Part shown: piece by piece, positions 1 to 15,779 of the stretch
Layout of the letters: each line of letters opens with the position of its first letter
Position numbering within the stretch: position 1 is the stretch's first letter
Source of the DNA: Protula sp. h YS-2021
Lineage: Eukaryota; Annelida; Polychaeta; Sabellida; Serpulidae
NCBI GenBank assembly: GCA_949752745.1
Contig: OX457027.1
Coordinates: 82,426,436-82,490,435, forward strand
Length of the DNA: 64,000 nucleotides
Reading direction: 5' to 3'
Position numbers and translations under genes: made by a program
The notes under the pieces: generated by a model
Told to the model about the DNA's origin: nothing
The model's input: only the letters and a program-made list of their open reading frames with translations
Database searches by the model: none

Positions 1-2690
1 CTGCAATACAATTGGATACAGTTCGAGCATCGTTAAATGTTAATGTGCGTTGTGGTGCCACGGCTCACCATTGGACCCTCAATATTACAGCGAATCCTTT
101 CAGCGTTTCAGCTGTATCTGAAAAGAGATGAGTTGTGCTGGGATTTTGCTATTGTTTGTTTTCCAAGTTGAAAATGCCATTGCATTTATACCAGGCAAGA
201 AGGTTGGGGAGTGCAACAAAAGGACTGACAACAAAAAATCACAAATGATCTCTAAACAGCGCAAATTATCATTGAATTAAGGGATAGCACAATGTCAATA
301 CATTTTCTTAACATAGCAATTTTTCTTTTAGATTTTCTGAATTTCTAGATAGGAATTTTACTCAACCATTCAATAATTTTATGTTAAATGGAATGATATA
401 AAATCATAAATATATCCAAATGTGTTGTGTGTTCCCCTGGATGCCCATGCATACACTGAAAGAGAAAGAATGCCATTGCTACGATAACAAAATATGGTAA
501 AGCTTTCATATTATATTGTTTTTCGCAGAATATCTTTTCACTACAAAACAAGGCAAAAAACATATAAAAACACATATTTTTATGGATTACCAGTTCCTTA
601 ACTTTATTGCTAAAGAGTTATAGAAACTCTAAACATTACTTGAATCATTAAAAAAGCCAATTTACTTTTAATGTTTTTAGTTTTAATCAGGTTACATTTG
701 ACAAACCAACCGCGTCATTGAATTTTATTAAAAATCGTTTTCTTTGTAAGACATTTGTACAAAAAAAGGTACGAATGGCCCATAAATTGATATTGAGGTC
801 GATCAATAATACTGTTCTTTAAGATTGTATTTCAACTGCAGCAATTATTCGACCGTATATTTAAGCTACTGCTTTATAGCAAAAGGCTGTCTGAAGTTTT
901 ATTGGTATTTCAAATTCAACAACCTGTGCGAAGCGTAAAATTTTATCCTCGCCTTACCAAAATTGTCTGGCCTATCTGAGTTATATTGCACACAATACTG
1001 CAAGAAATGTCAGTAAGCCATGCTCTTTTACGTTAACTATTTTTATAAATGCACAAAACACTTTTAATTAAAAAGATATGAAAATACTGTTAATATCATA
1101 GTGAAATTTCTTCACACATTTTGTTCAAGTTTATTATTTTACTTATTAATATATAATTTATATAAATCCTGCTGCAGCATTTTAGTAAATATATGTCAGA
1201 GAATAATAATTTTATGTTAATTAAGGACATGAAAAAATGCATTTGCAGATGTGGCCTAGACAAAACCGATTCCAACTCCTTTTTGCCATAGATGATACAA
1301 TGTGTAAGCTCTGAAGGCAAAAAGACGTTCATTCTACAGAATCTGGCCTTTGCACTAGCAACCATTAATCAATTCTTATGAGACAGTGGCACCACACATT
1401 TATGGAAACACTATACAATGGCTCTAACTATATTATCGACTCGTCTCGCATAGCATGCACGCCTAGAACCACTAACTCGGTTATTATAAGACTTCCACGG
1501 AAATATATATAGTTTGACTCGATATTAAAATTACTACTTCAAAAAGCAAAAAACCAGTTAATAAAAAAGTTAAACGAGCAATAGTTTTATAAAAAAAAAC
1601 ATTAAAAGATATACGAAAAACATAGCAGTAGTCTTATTTTAGAATTACTTATGTCTGCTGTTAAGAACTTATGAGGTGCATGCAATGCGCAAATAAAAAT
1701 TTCTGACCGCTTGGCAACCCCTCACGACCAAACCACCTGGAACTCACAATTTGTGTCCCATTAACTAGAACATTGGGGTACTGATGCAAACAGCCATTCC
1801 TCCTCCCAGTAAGCTGTATGTATTTACAACTATGACAGTTATATTTTTATTTTTACTTATCTTTCACTTATATTTATATACTCTGTTAAAATACAGTTTG
1901 ACTAATAGAGATTGTTATTGTTTATTGTTACACTCAATTAGTGAGCAGCTTTGATTGTGGTTTGAATGGACTACTGCTAAAGCGGTAAAATATATGAAAA
2001 GTGTATGCTGATTTTTGATTTTGCACGAACGAAATAATTTTATGTAGGGTCCTATTTTTAGAGCAGATTGCTCTTCATCTGAATATAAGTATATTATTTA
2101 GTTTAAATAAAGTGAAACTCGTTCAATGAGAAAGAGAAAAGGGGATGTCTGTCTAGTAGTACTTTGATTTAAATCTTATGAACTGTGATTTATATTATTT
2201 ATTGCGGTAGAGTTTAAGTTTTCGGCAAAAATATTTTAGTTGTGAGACCTCACCTGTGCAATCATTTAGAATTTTTTTTGTTACGGTTATTATATAAAAC
2301 AACAGGTTTGACTGGCATTGAATGTGTTTCTGCGTTGGACAATAGCGTGTTAAATGTCTATGTATTTTAGTGTAGGTAAAAAGATTTCTCAAAACTTTAT
2401 CCAAGGGTAAAGAATACAATAATTGTATATTTCGGCTTCGTTATTGAATACAATTTGATTGATGAGGTTGTTGTATAGCTTTAATCCATAATAATTTTCT
2501 GAAAAACTAAACTAAAAGAATAGGCCGAATAGTCGTATGTCTAATGAGAAAAGCTTTGTATAATATTTCAAACATATTCCGATACACTAAGGCTAAACTC
2601 TTCTAAAGATTTTTCTGATTTTGATTAATTTAACTAGAAAATTATGATTCAACTAGATCGAATTGCGACAGATACCTAAATATTTGCATT
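1..2690. other. AT-rich region, no gene recognised
   Basis: Strongly AT-rich DNA with only short chance reading frames (under 90 codons), none with a recognisable domain or flanking splice signals. I see no RNA gene or clear repeat in it. Confidence 0.6.
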
Positions 2691-2694
2691 AAAT

Positions 2695-3350
2695 TATGAC
2701 AGAGAGGGTCAAAGTCACGCAGCACCTTTTCTTCGTTGTTTTTTCGCTCAGCAACCCAAAATCGTTCTGTGTCTACCCGTTTTTAAGATGATGGTCACCT
2801 TCCCGTTTTTACCGTGACCTTAACCGAGAAGACCAAGGTACCATTTATGTAACGTTGTTCAGACTCAAAGCATCGTAAATGAGCTCAAAATTGCTCAAAA
2901 TCTCTAACCGTTTTACAAATTATAGTCAGCTTTAGGTGTTTTACCTTGACCTAGACCAATAACATCAAGATCACTGATGTAACGTTGTAACGTTGTTTCG
3001 GCTCAAAGGGTAAGAAAAAAAAAGCTCAACATCGCTCTATCACTAACTGTTTTCGAGATATGTCGGCCTATCGTTTACGGTACACGAGGTCACGTGACGT
3101 TTGACCTCGGCCCTCAAGATCCAGATTTAATAGGCGTTTTGAAAAATACTTTAACCTCACTCAGATCTGGTCCGATGAGGTAAAAATATTTGTGGTTTAA
3201 CGTCATTCAAAACGATGCCTTTGGCTAACACAAACGGAGGCTTAACGTTATCTAATAGTCTGCAGATGCGTCGGGTTCATCTGCGCGGAAAACTGGGCAT
3301 ATTACTCGTCTTCAAAATGATGCATTGCCAATAACGCATTTTCAACGGTC
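2695..3350. repeat. Degenerate tandem/dispersed repeat
   Basis: A less AT-rich block in which the phrases GTAACGTTGTTC / GTAACGTTGTTTCGGCTCAAAG, TGACCTTAACC / TTGACCTAGACC and CTAACCGTTTT recur about every 120-140 bp with heavy divergence. This is the style of old invertebrate intergenic tandem repeats. No coding potential was found. Confidence 0.4.
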
Positions 3351-4508
3351 TCTTTCATAGTGAGCGGTCGCCAAATGCATTCAGTTTCCCTTCCATCATT
3401 CCTATGCACGGCTGCGCCCTACTCCCGTTTCAAAGAGGCGCCTAATAACTATTTCTGCACTTATCCAGCTGTTCGCGCTTCCGGAAATCTCCGTTTCGAT
3501 AGCCTAGTAACACAAGACAATTCCCTACACAAAATGACGAAATATCTAACAGATTATTTCCCTTTTAATTTTGGGTACATGCGGAGTACCAAAGTCCTCA
3601 TCGTCATCTGCACAATAATTCCTTACTTAAAATGAGGAACGATGAAAATGATATAACATCTGAAAAGTAATATCAAACATTCAAGTTAAAGGAAACATTT
3701 TAAATATAGTATTAAAGCAATCCGTAGTTGTTGGGGTTTTTTTACATTTTGCACACATAAATCAAATGAAGCATTCCTTAAAAGAATTAAATTTTATTAT
3801 GAAAAAAGTCAATATTTTAACCAAAAGTCTCAAACATTAAAATTCGTTAAAATAAAATGTATCGTTAGGATGATATTATCCCTTTCCATGACGGCTATAG
3901 CTATCATGTTACGATATTTTTGCTCATAATACGCATCGGCTCATTAAAAACAAGAAATAAGCAATAGCTTGAATTGGAGTATTATAAATATATGGCCGCC
4001 AAAAAGAATATATAAACTATTTTTCGTTTAAAACTATAGTAGCAATCACGATTTTACGGCAGAAACCAGGGCTGAAAACGATATAGACCCAGATCGTGTA
4101 CCAAAACGTCAGAGTAGTGGCTATTTGACGTTTCTTTTTCATTTTAATGTCTCTGACGTCACAATATTTTATTTTATTTCAACCCAGAAGCATGAATATA
4201 GCGAAATGTTTAGGTTCAATAACTGAGGGAAAATCCATAACAGATGATAATCTAAATGCTAGATTTGTCAGAAGAAAAGTTTTAAATTTTCTTTAATGCG
4301 TTTGATTTTAGAGGGCAGCAGAAAAGAGATAAAGATCTTTCCAATAAAGACCAGGTAAAACTTGTCAAGAAAACAGGTAAGAAATATGTAACCACCTTTA
4401 GGTGAGATCCGCATTGGCAATGCATATTGTATTCAATATATTTAAGTACTGCAAACGTGTACAAACCCTGAACATTACAATAGATGCGTTCCAATTCTAT
4501 TTCATCAG

Positions 4509-4579
<71 letters not shown>

Positions 4580-7500
4580 TCAATCTCGAAGTAATGTCTG
4601 AAAAATATTTTTAGCTCAAATCTAGTCATGGAAAATCAATGCCAATGCAGTCAGTTCCCTTTAGCACCCTTTTGGTGACCCTTCAATTTCTGCAGCTGTA
4701 GGAGCAAGGATTTCCTCAATGTACGTACAATGCTTGCTAGAATACCCCAGTGCATGTTTATGTTATGTCACAGCTAAATCCTTTCAAAGTTAACACACTG
4801 CTGTGACGTAGAATTATTATGCTTAAGAACTAATCTTTGAAAGTGAATACTTGACTAAAAATCATGCATTTTTTATTTGATTTTTTAAAATAAAAACTAT
4901 GATCATAAATTTTGTATTGTAAAAGGCGGGTGGATTAATTAGACTGGTTTGCCTAAAAACCATGACAAACATCCTGAGATATCATACGCAGAACCTCTTT
5001 ATGCTTAATTACCCAGAATGGAGTTTTTGACAAAAGAGCAGAGGTGGGAGAAACATAGGGAAAAAAATTTTAATCACCACCATTAATTCTTCTTCAAAAT
5101 GTTTATTTTCTTATATTCAAATACAGCACGCTTTATAATACAACATTTTACTGAATTTCTTTGATGAGTTAAATGAGACAGAAGTCATAAATACTTTCCA
5201 ATAGCACGGTTTATGTGGTATGGAGGAACAAAACTTCTGGAAGCAAAATTACTATATCTTGAAAACATACCGTGGGTTTAATGTTTTACTCCTCACGTTT
5301 CAGGACTATTTCTTTTAAATATTACCAAAATTTACTGTTCAACTTTGCATTATGAGCTTAATCATGCTACAATTCAGTTTCAAATTTAGAAGCCTTTTTA
5401 ATTTAATGAAGAAAATTGTCAAAAATGAAATCAAATTTAGCTCGTGTATCACAGGCATGTTCTTAATCATGTTGTGTACTTAAAAATAACGATGTACCGA
5501 AAAGTACAACAGATTGTTATTTTAGAAAACTTTAGTTCTAAGATTATGTTAGTTGTGCATTTTAAACAGACAGGTTATTTCGTTTCATTCTTATCTATCC
5601 AATATGTTGGGGCATCCCACATTGATATTACCTCATTTAAATATATAAATAGACATTAAATGATTTACATATAAGAAAATCACACTCTCAACTTTTAAAC
5701 AAACACATAAGGGGTACAAATCTTATTAATTTTCTTTCTAAAGTATTGGAGCTGCTTTATTGTTAACTAAGCATCACAATAAAAAACTTATATAAGCGTC
5801 TGGAAATAAGAAGTTGCTGCAGTTTATGCAAACATTGTCTGGGCTGCATTATTATGTCATATTTGATACTCTATGAAGCTATATATATCTGAATATATAA
5901 GTTCTTCATAATATCATCCATATGCCTTTTCTCAGTGATAGCTAATTCAGTTTCGGATAGGTGAAATTAAATTTGACTTTGTGCTTTTTAACAGTGTGTT
6001 TAAATAATTATAGTCCCAATACTATCCCGAAATAGAGTCAGCTGTTTTGTTATGCTCTCACAGGGTGCAAGAGAAGAGATTAAGTTTTGCTTTGTCTAGT
6101 TTATCTTTTTATTGCTGGTCACTGTTGTGTTTTGAGCTGCTCGATATTATATACAATTTCAGTTGTGCGTTAATTTTATGTAATTAGTGTTATGCATTTA
6201 TACTACAAGTAAATAAATCGAAGTTGATATTATAAAATTAGAGTTTATTACACCCTCGTTACTGCCCACAAAAAAGAACACCCTATGTACCTGTACGTTT
6301 TAAAGAGTATCGTAAACCCTTCTAAAATGTGTGAATTGCAACGAGAGGCTTTTGAAAGACAATAAACTAAAACCATTAAAACATAACATTTAACAGATTC
6401 AAGCGGTCTGAATTAAACATTTCAGTCTGTGAAAAGCTAACATCATACATTCTGTCATAAAATTTCAAAAACGCATAAGGTAAACCTACTTCGGGTGCAA
6501 AACGTTTCTGGCGGTAAATTTGGGAAGATGTTTTCCTATCCTTGGCCTATATGATATACCACTTTGCAAGAGTTATGTACTAACTCGGTAAAACTTGCTG
6601 GTCAGTTCCTCAATCACCCGACTATGGCGATCACTACACTTCCACTAACTATTATTTCTGCATAACATCATGCAGCCATGACAAGCAAGAACGTATGCTA
6701 ATATATGATGGCCATATCCTCTATATAGCTAAAATAAATTACTCTTCTAGTATTTGCATGGCAAATAAATATCTATTTAAGAGTCTAAAATTTACTGATT
6801 AGGTTTATTTTTGATATTTTTATATTCTTAATCTGTCACAATTTATATTATATATTCTTAATCTGTCACTGTTTTGTGTAACCATTTCTGAAAAATGTTT
6901 AATAGGCAAACGTTGATGTGAAGTGATGGGTGCATTACGTTTGACGCTAGTCGTTCCCATAAATATAACAATAAAGGCAAGCAAACACCAGCATTGTATA
7001 TTTTTTTCCTTTGATTAAAATTCTAATAACAGGAAAGCCTCCTTAAATGCTAAAATGGTCAAAAATATATCCGGTTTAATTATATAGGCATGCTATTGAC
7101 ATTAATATGGAATGCATATTTTATATATTCGCTTATTAAATATCCCCTTTCTCTCTCTATTTGTTTTTTTTTTTTGGAAAGAATAGTTCTAAAAACTACA
7201 GTTGTTAAGGAAAAGAGTTTTAGCAGCCAGTCTTTCGAAATAGTCAATAACCCTTAAATGTATCCCTGATATTATTAAAATTTAAATGCTTGTGTGTTTT
7301 CATAACGTGTACACAGTAAAATTTAGATAACAGTGCTCGCTGTCTGTTATAATTTATTCAGCACACCAGTCATATTAATTAAGACATGTCAGAAATACAC
7401 ATGGGCAGTAGCTAAGATCATTGATCTAAAATAAGGAACAATATTTGAGATTTGTCAAATAAAATTTGGACAGTATTGCAATAAATAGTAAAACGGGATA

Positions 7501-8600
7501 TTTCAATATTGGATCGCACAGTAGTGATGTTCTTTATAATACGGTCTATCAGACATTGGTCAAAATTTGTATACATTTCAAATACGCATTTTGTATAAAT
7601 AATAAGAGCAACCAAGAAAGCAAAAATATTAACCAAACAACAGCAATAAAATAGCTATAATAAGCACTCATTAGAACATTTTAATTCATCAAATCATCAA
7701 ACTTAACATTTAGATATTTACCAATCAAATGTTCATAACACACAATTTTAATTCTTTGTCAAACAAACACAACGAATATTTTATGCAAACATAACACAGA
7801 TATTTCGAAGCATGTTAGCATTACAGGTTCCATGTGCATAGATTTTGTCAAACTGTATAATGAATATTCAGCTCTTAACAGATGTTTCAAGTACTTACAG
7901 TACATGACTCAAATACAACACTGCTTGTTGCAGTTTCATATCCAATTAATATCCAACCAGAAATCCTTTAAGTGATATTTATTTCAAATGAAAGCAATAG
8001 ATTTAAATATTACAGACTTGTGCACAAACACTCTGTTGTCTGGTCCAGATGTGTTTTCAATTTGATGCGGAGACCAACGTATTAAACCATCGCTATAGGA
8101 TCGAGAAATTACAGATAGTCAAAGGTCAGCAGTCATCCTTAAAAGTACTGACCTACCCCGTCGCTGCCTACAAGCAAACATTCAAAGCCATCACTAAAAG
8201 TCTGATCCGATTGCGAGGGTTTATGGCACGCTAAATGCGTGAATGATATTCTGTGACATATGTAAACTACACAAATCTTCAAAGTGTTATAGTGATGTGT
8301 AAAAAAGTTCTGTCATGTTTTCTCACGCAAATTATGGTAGACACATTAAATATTAATAAATTGATTATTCGATAAATAAAGAATAGGAAACTGTCAGTTA
8401 AATTTGAGTCTTTCTTTATGGCAAAATAAATTAGAAAGCATGCACAAAAACTTTTTAAAAATTTTTCAATGACGTTTGGATACAGCTTTGCCAAATTATT
8501 TGTGAAACCATACGATGGAGAGACAGAAATAGCATACCAAAAACTAGTAATGAAAATGTAAGACCGTACCCTAAAACTATTGTTGCATCTGCTTTTCAAA
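3351..8600. other. AT-rich intergenic region, no gene recognised
   Basis: About 5 kb of AT-rich sequence. The longest open frames are around 90 codons and have no homology-like features. Apart from the AAT microsatellite listed separately I see nothing supportable. Confidence 0.55.
4510..4578 (+). repeat. (AAT)n microsatellite
   Basis: About 23 uninterrupted AAT units. Poly-Asn and poly-Ile frames across it are artefacts of the repeat. Confidence 0.95.
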
Positions 8601-8607
8601 AATGAGT

Positions 8608-9258
8608 TTATTTCTTTTCAAACACCATAATTGTGTTTCTTAACCAGCTTAACGTAGTTACGGCCTGACGGAAAACAACCGATTGTTTGTCGTTATACAT
8701 CATATTCCTCTTCGCCATTTCGCCAATTATATAATCGTTGTTTTGTGTATTTACATGACGATATCCGCACTGTCCTTTTATTGCCCAAGTTAATATAACT
8801 CCTTCTGTGCATAGTTTAATTAGATTTTCAATAAATGTGGATTCGTAAATTTTATCTATATGTTCACCAACTTCCACACTGATCACCCAGTCATATGTCC
8901 TACTAAGTTTTATAGGTTTTGATGCATCAATCCAACATACTTTTGGAACAACATAACCTTCCTCGCCCCTAACTGGAGCATGCTGTCCCCAAAACTCCTC
9001 AATGTTGTAACCCCCGTCAAATCCTGTCCAATCAATACTTGCGTTTTGTCTTTGCAAAAAGTATCCCAGTTGCCCTACTCCTGCACCAATGTCAACAATT
9101 GACTTATTTGTCAAAAATTCTATCAAAGCTTGCCCGAATCCTTGGTCAAAAGCAAAGTGGTATGTATAAATACTCAGTTTAGAATAACTCCATCCTCCAT
9201 TGTTGTAAGGCACATAAGGTGGTGAAAACGGGCATTCCTTATCTTCTCTATTATCCAT
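8608..9258 (-). CDS. SAM-dependent methyltransferase-like protein, single exon
   Basis: A 216-residue intact frame, the only long non-repetitive reading frame in the first 12 kb. It has the layout of a class I (Rossmann-fold) methyltransferase. The glycine-rich SAM-binding motif I, VDIGAGVGQLG, is at residues 55-65. An acidic strand end (TGFDGG) follows at about 78-83, and a central strand DWVISVEVGEHI at 123-134, where the post-I/IV catalytic-side motif is expected. A C-terminal strand-like segment reads WLRNTIMVFEKK. There is no signal peptide or membrane segment, so it is probably cytosolic. The substrate cannot be told from sequence. The ATG at 9258 is preceded by a stop codon and a possible splice acceptor (TTTTACAG) about 27 bases upstream, so a 5'-UTR intron is possible. 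The stop codon overlaps an AATAAA on the same strand. What I see is the fold motifs; the enzyme class is inferred from them. Confidence 0.78.
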   Translation of the reverse strand: MDNREDKECPFSPPYVPYNNGGWSYSKLSIYTYHFAFDQGFGQALIEFLTNKSIVDIGAGVGQLGYFLQRQNASIDWTGFDGGYNIEEFWGQHAPVRGEEGYVVPKVCWIDASKPIKLSRTYDWVISVEVGEHIDKIYESTFIENLIKLCTEGVILTWAIKGQCGYRHVNTQNNDYIIGEMAKRNMMYNDKQSVVFRQAVTTLSWLRNTIMVFEKK

Positions 9259-12656
<3,398 letters not shown>

Positions 12657-12923
12657 CAGCATTTTTATAATGCGCTCTTTAAAGTAAATATAAAAGCGCT
12701 ACATCATAAACTGCACAAACATTGCAATGCTACAATACTACAATCATAAAATAATTACTTAATGCGATACCTCACTAAAACAGATATAGTCATCTTTTGA
12801 AAGAATACTGTGTCTATTTAACACCGAATATCTAAATTCCAAGCTAAAATAACAACTTCATCAAAGATCATATGCTTTCTAAAAAGATATGTTTTCACAC
12901 ATCGTTGGAATGCATCAAGAGAC

Positions 12924-13334
12924 TTAATGGCACGTATTTCTGTCGGAACTGTGTCCCAGTCTTGGGGCAGCTACTTCAAAGCAGCGATAGCCAACCGAGA
13001 CAAATCCGTATCGAGGTTCAACTAGCAGTGAACTATCTGAAGATCTCAGAGATCGCTGTGGCTGGTATGTCACCAACAACTCGCGCAAATAATCTGGCCC
13101 TGCATTGTTTAGAGACTTTAATACTGTGATAAGGACTCTGTAGTCTATTCGCTCTTTAACTGGTAACCAGTGAAGACGCCCGAGCACAGGTGTGATATGA
13201 TCTTTGCGAGGGGTTAGTGTGACCAATCTGGCAGCCTCATTCATGATTTTCTGCAGCTTCTTAATACGTACACTGGGCACGTTGATGTATAGGCCATTAC
13301 AGAAATCCAATCTGGATATCACGGTCCCATGCAC
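12924..13334 (-). pseudogene. LINE RT C-terminal region
   Basis: The minus-strand frame includes SRLDFCNGLYINVP, NEAARLVTLTPRKDHITPVL, LHWLPVKERIDYRVLI and YQPQRSLRSSDSSLLVEPR, the highly characteristic C-terminal region of CR1/L2/Jockey-type reverse transcriptases. It overlaps the preceding RT frame in another register, indicating a frameshift near 13320. Confidence 0.92.
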
Positions 13335-14140
13335 AATACTTTTGGTGGTTTCTTTGAGTCAAATACTGTCTTATCTGCCACTGTTCATGCATTACAAATC
13401 TGCAGTTCTTTACAACTTTATTTACTTGATTTTCCAAACTCAGTGATTCGTCTATCAAAACACCCAAATTCTTGGCGAACGGAGATTTACGAATAGTCGA
13501 ACCATCAACATAGATAGTGTTGAATGGAGCTTTTTCACGATTTTTGCTTGCACCTATAACATCGAATTCTGTCTTTCCACTATTTAGCTTCAGTCTATTT
13601 GACTTCGTCCAAGAAGAAAGCTGTTCAATTGCAGTTTCCAGATGACTAGTTGCTTTATTCACCTTAGACTGGAATGAGGGACATACAGACTTCCATAACG
13701 GACTGTCATCCACATAGAAGTGAAATAAAACCATTAAAACTCGTATAAGCGTACCAAGGGGCTCTGTAATTTTTTTACCCTTGTGGCCCGAATTTACTTC
13801 CCTGGGACATTCCACAGTCTAACTGCTTGATATTCGACTTTTCTTTATCAACTCAGACCTGTTGTGTGCGCTGCGAAAAATAGAAAGTCAGCCACATCAG
13901 CACATCACCTGATAGACCTTGAGATTGCAAGCGAGTCAATAAGATTTCGTAATCGACGACATTAAATGCCGCCAACAAATCTAAAAGTGCTAAAAGAATC
14001 ACTTCGTAATTGTCTGTGGCTTTTAACATATCGTTCACTATTCGCAGCATAGCGGTTTCACAGTTATGCTGTGCTTTGTAAGCAGACTGACACTGTAAGA
14101 ATAGTCCATTAATCTTAAAGTGCTCATCTAGCTGATCAAT
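13297..14140 (-). pseudogene. LINE reverse transcriptase core, broken
   Basis: From 14140 downward the minus strand reads a CQSAYKAQHNCETA block, then LLALLDLLAAFNVVDYEIL, which matches the RT block usually ending SAAFDTVDHDIL. The first catalytic Asp region is therefore altered to AAFNVVD. After a break near 13840 the frame resumes with FYVDDSPLWKS, which retains the catalytic YxDD box, and then QLSSWTKSNRLKLNSGKTE. Stops and a frame change show it is dead. Confidence 0.88.
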
Positions 14141-14839
14141 TACTGTTGTTCGATCAGCTTATAGGGGGGATGACTTAGGTTCGAGAGGTCAATTTGCTGT
14201 CTTCAGCCGAGGAGTGACTAATGCATGCTTCAGACTGCCTGGCATAAAAGAATGTGTCATAAATTCGTGCATGATAGCTGTAATAGGGTCGAGCAGCTCC
14301 TCGATACATTCCTTTACTAGATGTGTTGGAAGGGAATCGAGGGTACACGTTTTGTTTTAGCAGCCATAATCATCTTGCGAACTTTCTGTTTTTCTAATGG
14401 CCAGAAAAAAGAGCTAAATTTAGAGTCAAAATGAACTGATTACTAATCACAGGGTACAATTCTGACCTTATAGTCTCAATTTTTGACACAAAATAGTCAT
14501 TCAGCTGATCGCTAATTTCTTTCGGACCAGTCATCCGGAACCTGGAAATCGTTTTTCTTCTTTAATAGCTTGTTTGCAGTTTTGAAAAGCTTTCCCTGGC
14601 CTTGTCTTGTATCATTGATGAAAGTTGAGTTAAACTCGTTTTTGGGTATTCTAGGTTAGGGTATCCACGTCATTTCTATATATGATAACGTCCACAAGAT
14701 TATTGTCACTTTTTTCTGTAACGACGCTGAACTCTGTTTCGCTCTTGCAATTTCTTGTGGATGGCTTCAGTTTACCATGGGACTCTTTTTCTCAAACAGC
14801 TTTAACCTGTACAGGTGCATGTTTGTCAATGATTTCGCT

Positions 14840-15135
14840 CAAGCACGTGTTGCACTGGTCAACTAAATCTTCAACGTTAACAGCTGGGCTTAAGCATAAC
14901 CTTGATTCCTTAATGTCAATTTTAAAAGTTTGTAAGTCAAGATCTTTCAAATTTCGATACTCTATTGTTTTTGTACACTTTTGATTTTGCTCAAGCACGT
15001 GTTGTACTGATCAACCAAATCTTCAATGTCAACAGCTGGGCTTGAACATAACCTTGATTCTTTAATGTCATTTTTGAATGCTTGTAAGTCAAGATCTTTC
15101 AAATTTCGACACTCTACTGTTTTTGCACACTTTTT
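14840..15135. repeat. Diverged ~150-bp tandem duplication inside the LINE
   Basis: Two adjacent units (about 14840-14989 and 14990-15135) share long stretches such as CAGCTGGGCTT, ATAACCTTGATTC and GTAAGTCAAGATCTTTCAAA but differ at many sites. The duplication therefore predates much of the element's decay. It lies in the linker between endonuclease and RT. Confidence 0.85.
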
Positions 15136-15188
15136 ATCTTGTGTTCAAAACTCAGCCAAAACGGCTGAGTGATGTGAAATGAGATCAC

Positions 15189-15775
15189 CTATCCTGGAGG
15201 GTTGCAATAAAACTGACTGTTCGTCGGGGTTATGTTCAAGTCTAACATGTAGCCCTTGATATACGTAGCAAACCTCACATGCTGACTGAGGTGGAGGGTA
15301 CCCGATAGGTCGATAAACCTGCGGACCTCATGACCATTAGGACAATCTACGTTCAAATTTAAGTCTCCAAGCACAAGGAAAAGCATGCATGAGGATACGA
15401 GAGACTCAATGAGGGCAGTAAATTCATCTAGAAATTGGCTTACTGTCTGTGACGGTGGCCTATAGACAACACATACACGAACATTGCCCTGTGTACACAC
15501 AACGTTCACTACAATACACTCCAAACTTGAATACTTGCCACATCACATTTGCGTGGCCTCAGCTGATGCGGGCACATAACTGCGACACCTCCTCCACTTT
15601 TCCCAAGCCTGTCTTCATACAGTAACTTATATCTATCTGGTACAATGCCACTAGTATTGATATCACTATATCGTTTTATCCACGTTTCGGACAGTTTGTG
15701 GCTTAGAGGAAAACAAAAAGCCACTAATGATACTTGCATTTGATTTGATTGATCTTACATTTAGCAAGCCTAAAG
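15189..15775 (-). pseudogene. LINE endonuclease domain, frameshifted
   Basis: The minus strand encodes NVRSIKSN near 15770, then ETWIKR, SGGGVAVMC, VVYRPPSQ and LVLGDLNLN in order. These are the conserved blocks of the APE-type endonuclease of non-LTR retrotransposons. At least two frames are needed (15509-15739 and 15189-15524), so a frameshift lies around 15515. Confidence 0.85.
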
Positions 15776-15779
15776 AAAT

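Larger units (their letters stand above)
12657..15775 (-). mobile_element. Degraded non-LTR retrotransposon (CR1/L2-like), near full length
   Basis: Read on the minus strand, the element keeps the order of a CR1/L2-type ORF2: apurinic endonuclease (15775-15189), linker, reverse transcriptase (about 14140-13297), RT C-terminal region (13334-12924), a short 3' UTR with paired GCGC-containing arms (12740-12660), then an ATT tail. Several frameshifts and stops break the frame, so it is inactive. The linker contains an internal tandem duplication. Family assignment rests on typical phrases (ETWIKR, GGGVAV, VVYRPP, GDLNLN, YVDD, HWLPVKERIDYR) and on the non-poly(A) tail. A copy of its 3' end lies at 53700-53815. 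Confidence 0.9.

Noticed and set aside
3360..3635. 91-codon plus frame
   Set aside because: No recognisable domain or gene context; composition is like its surroundings.
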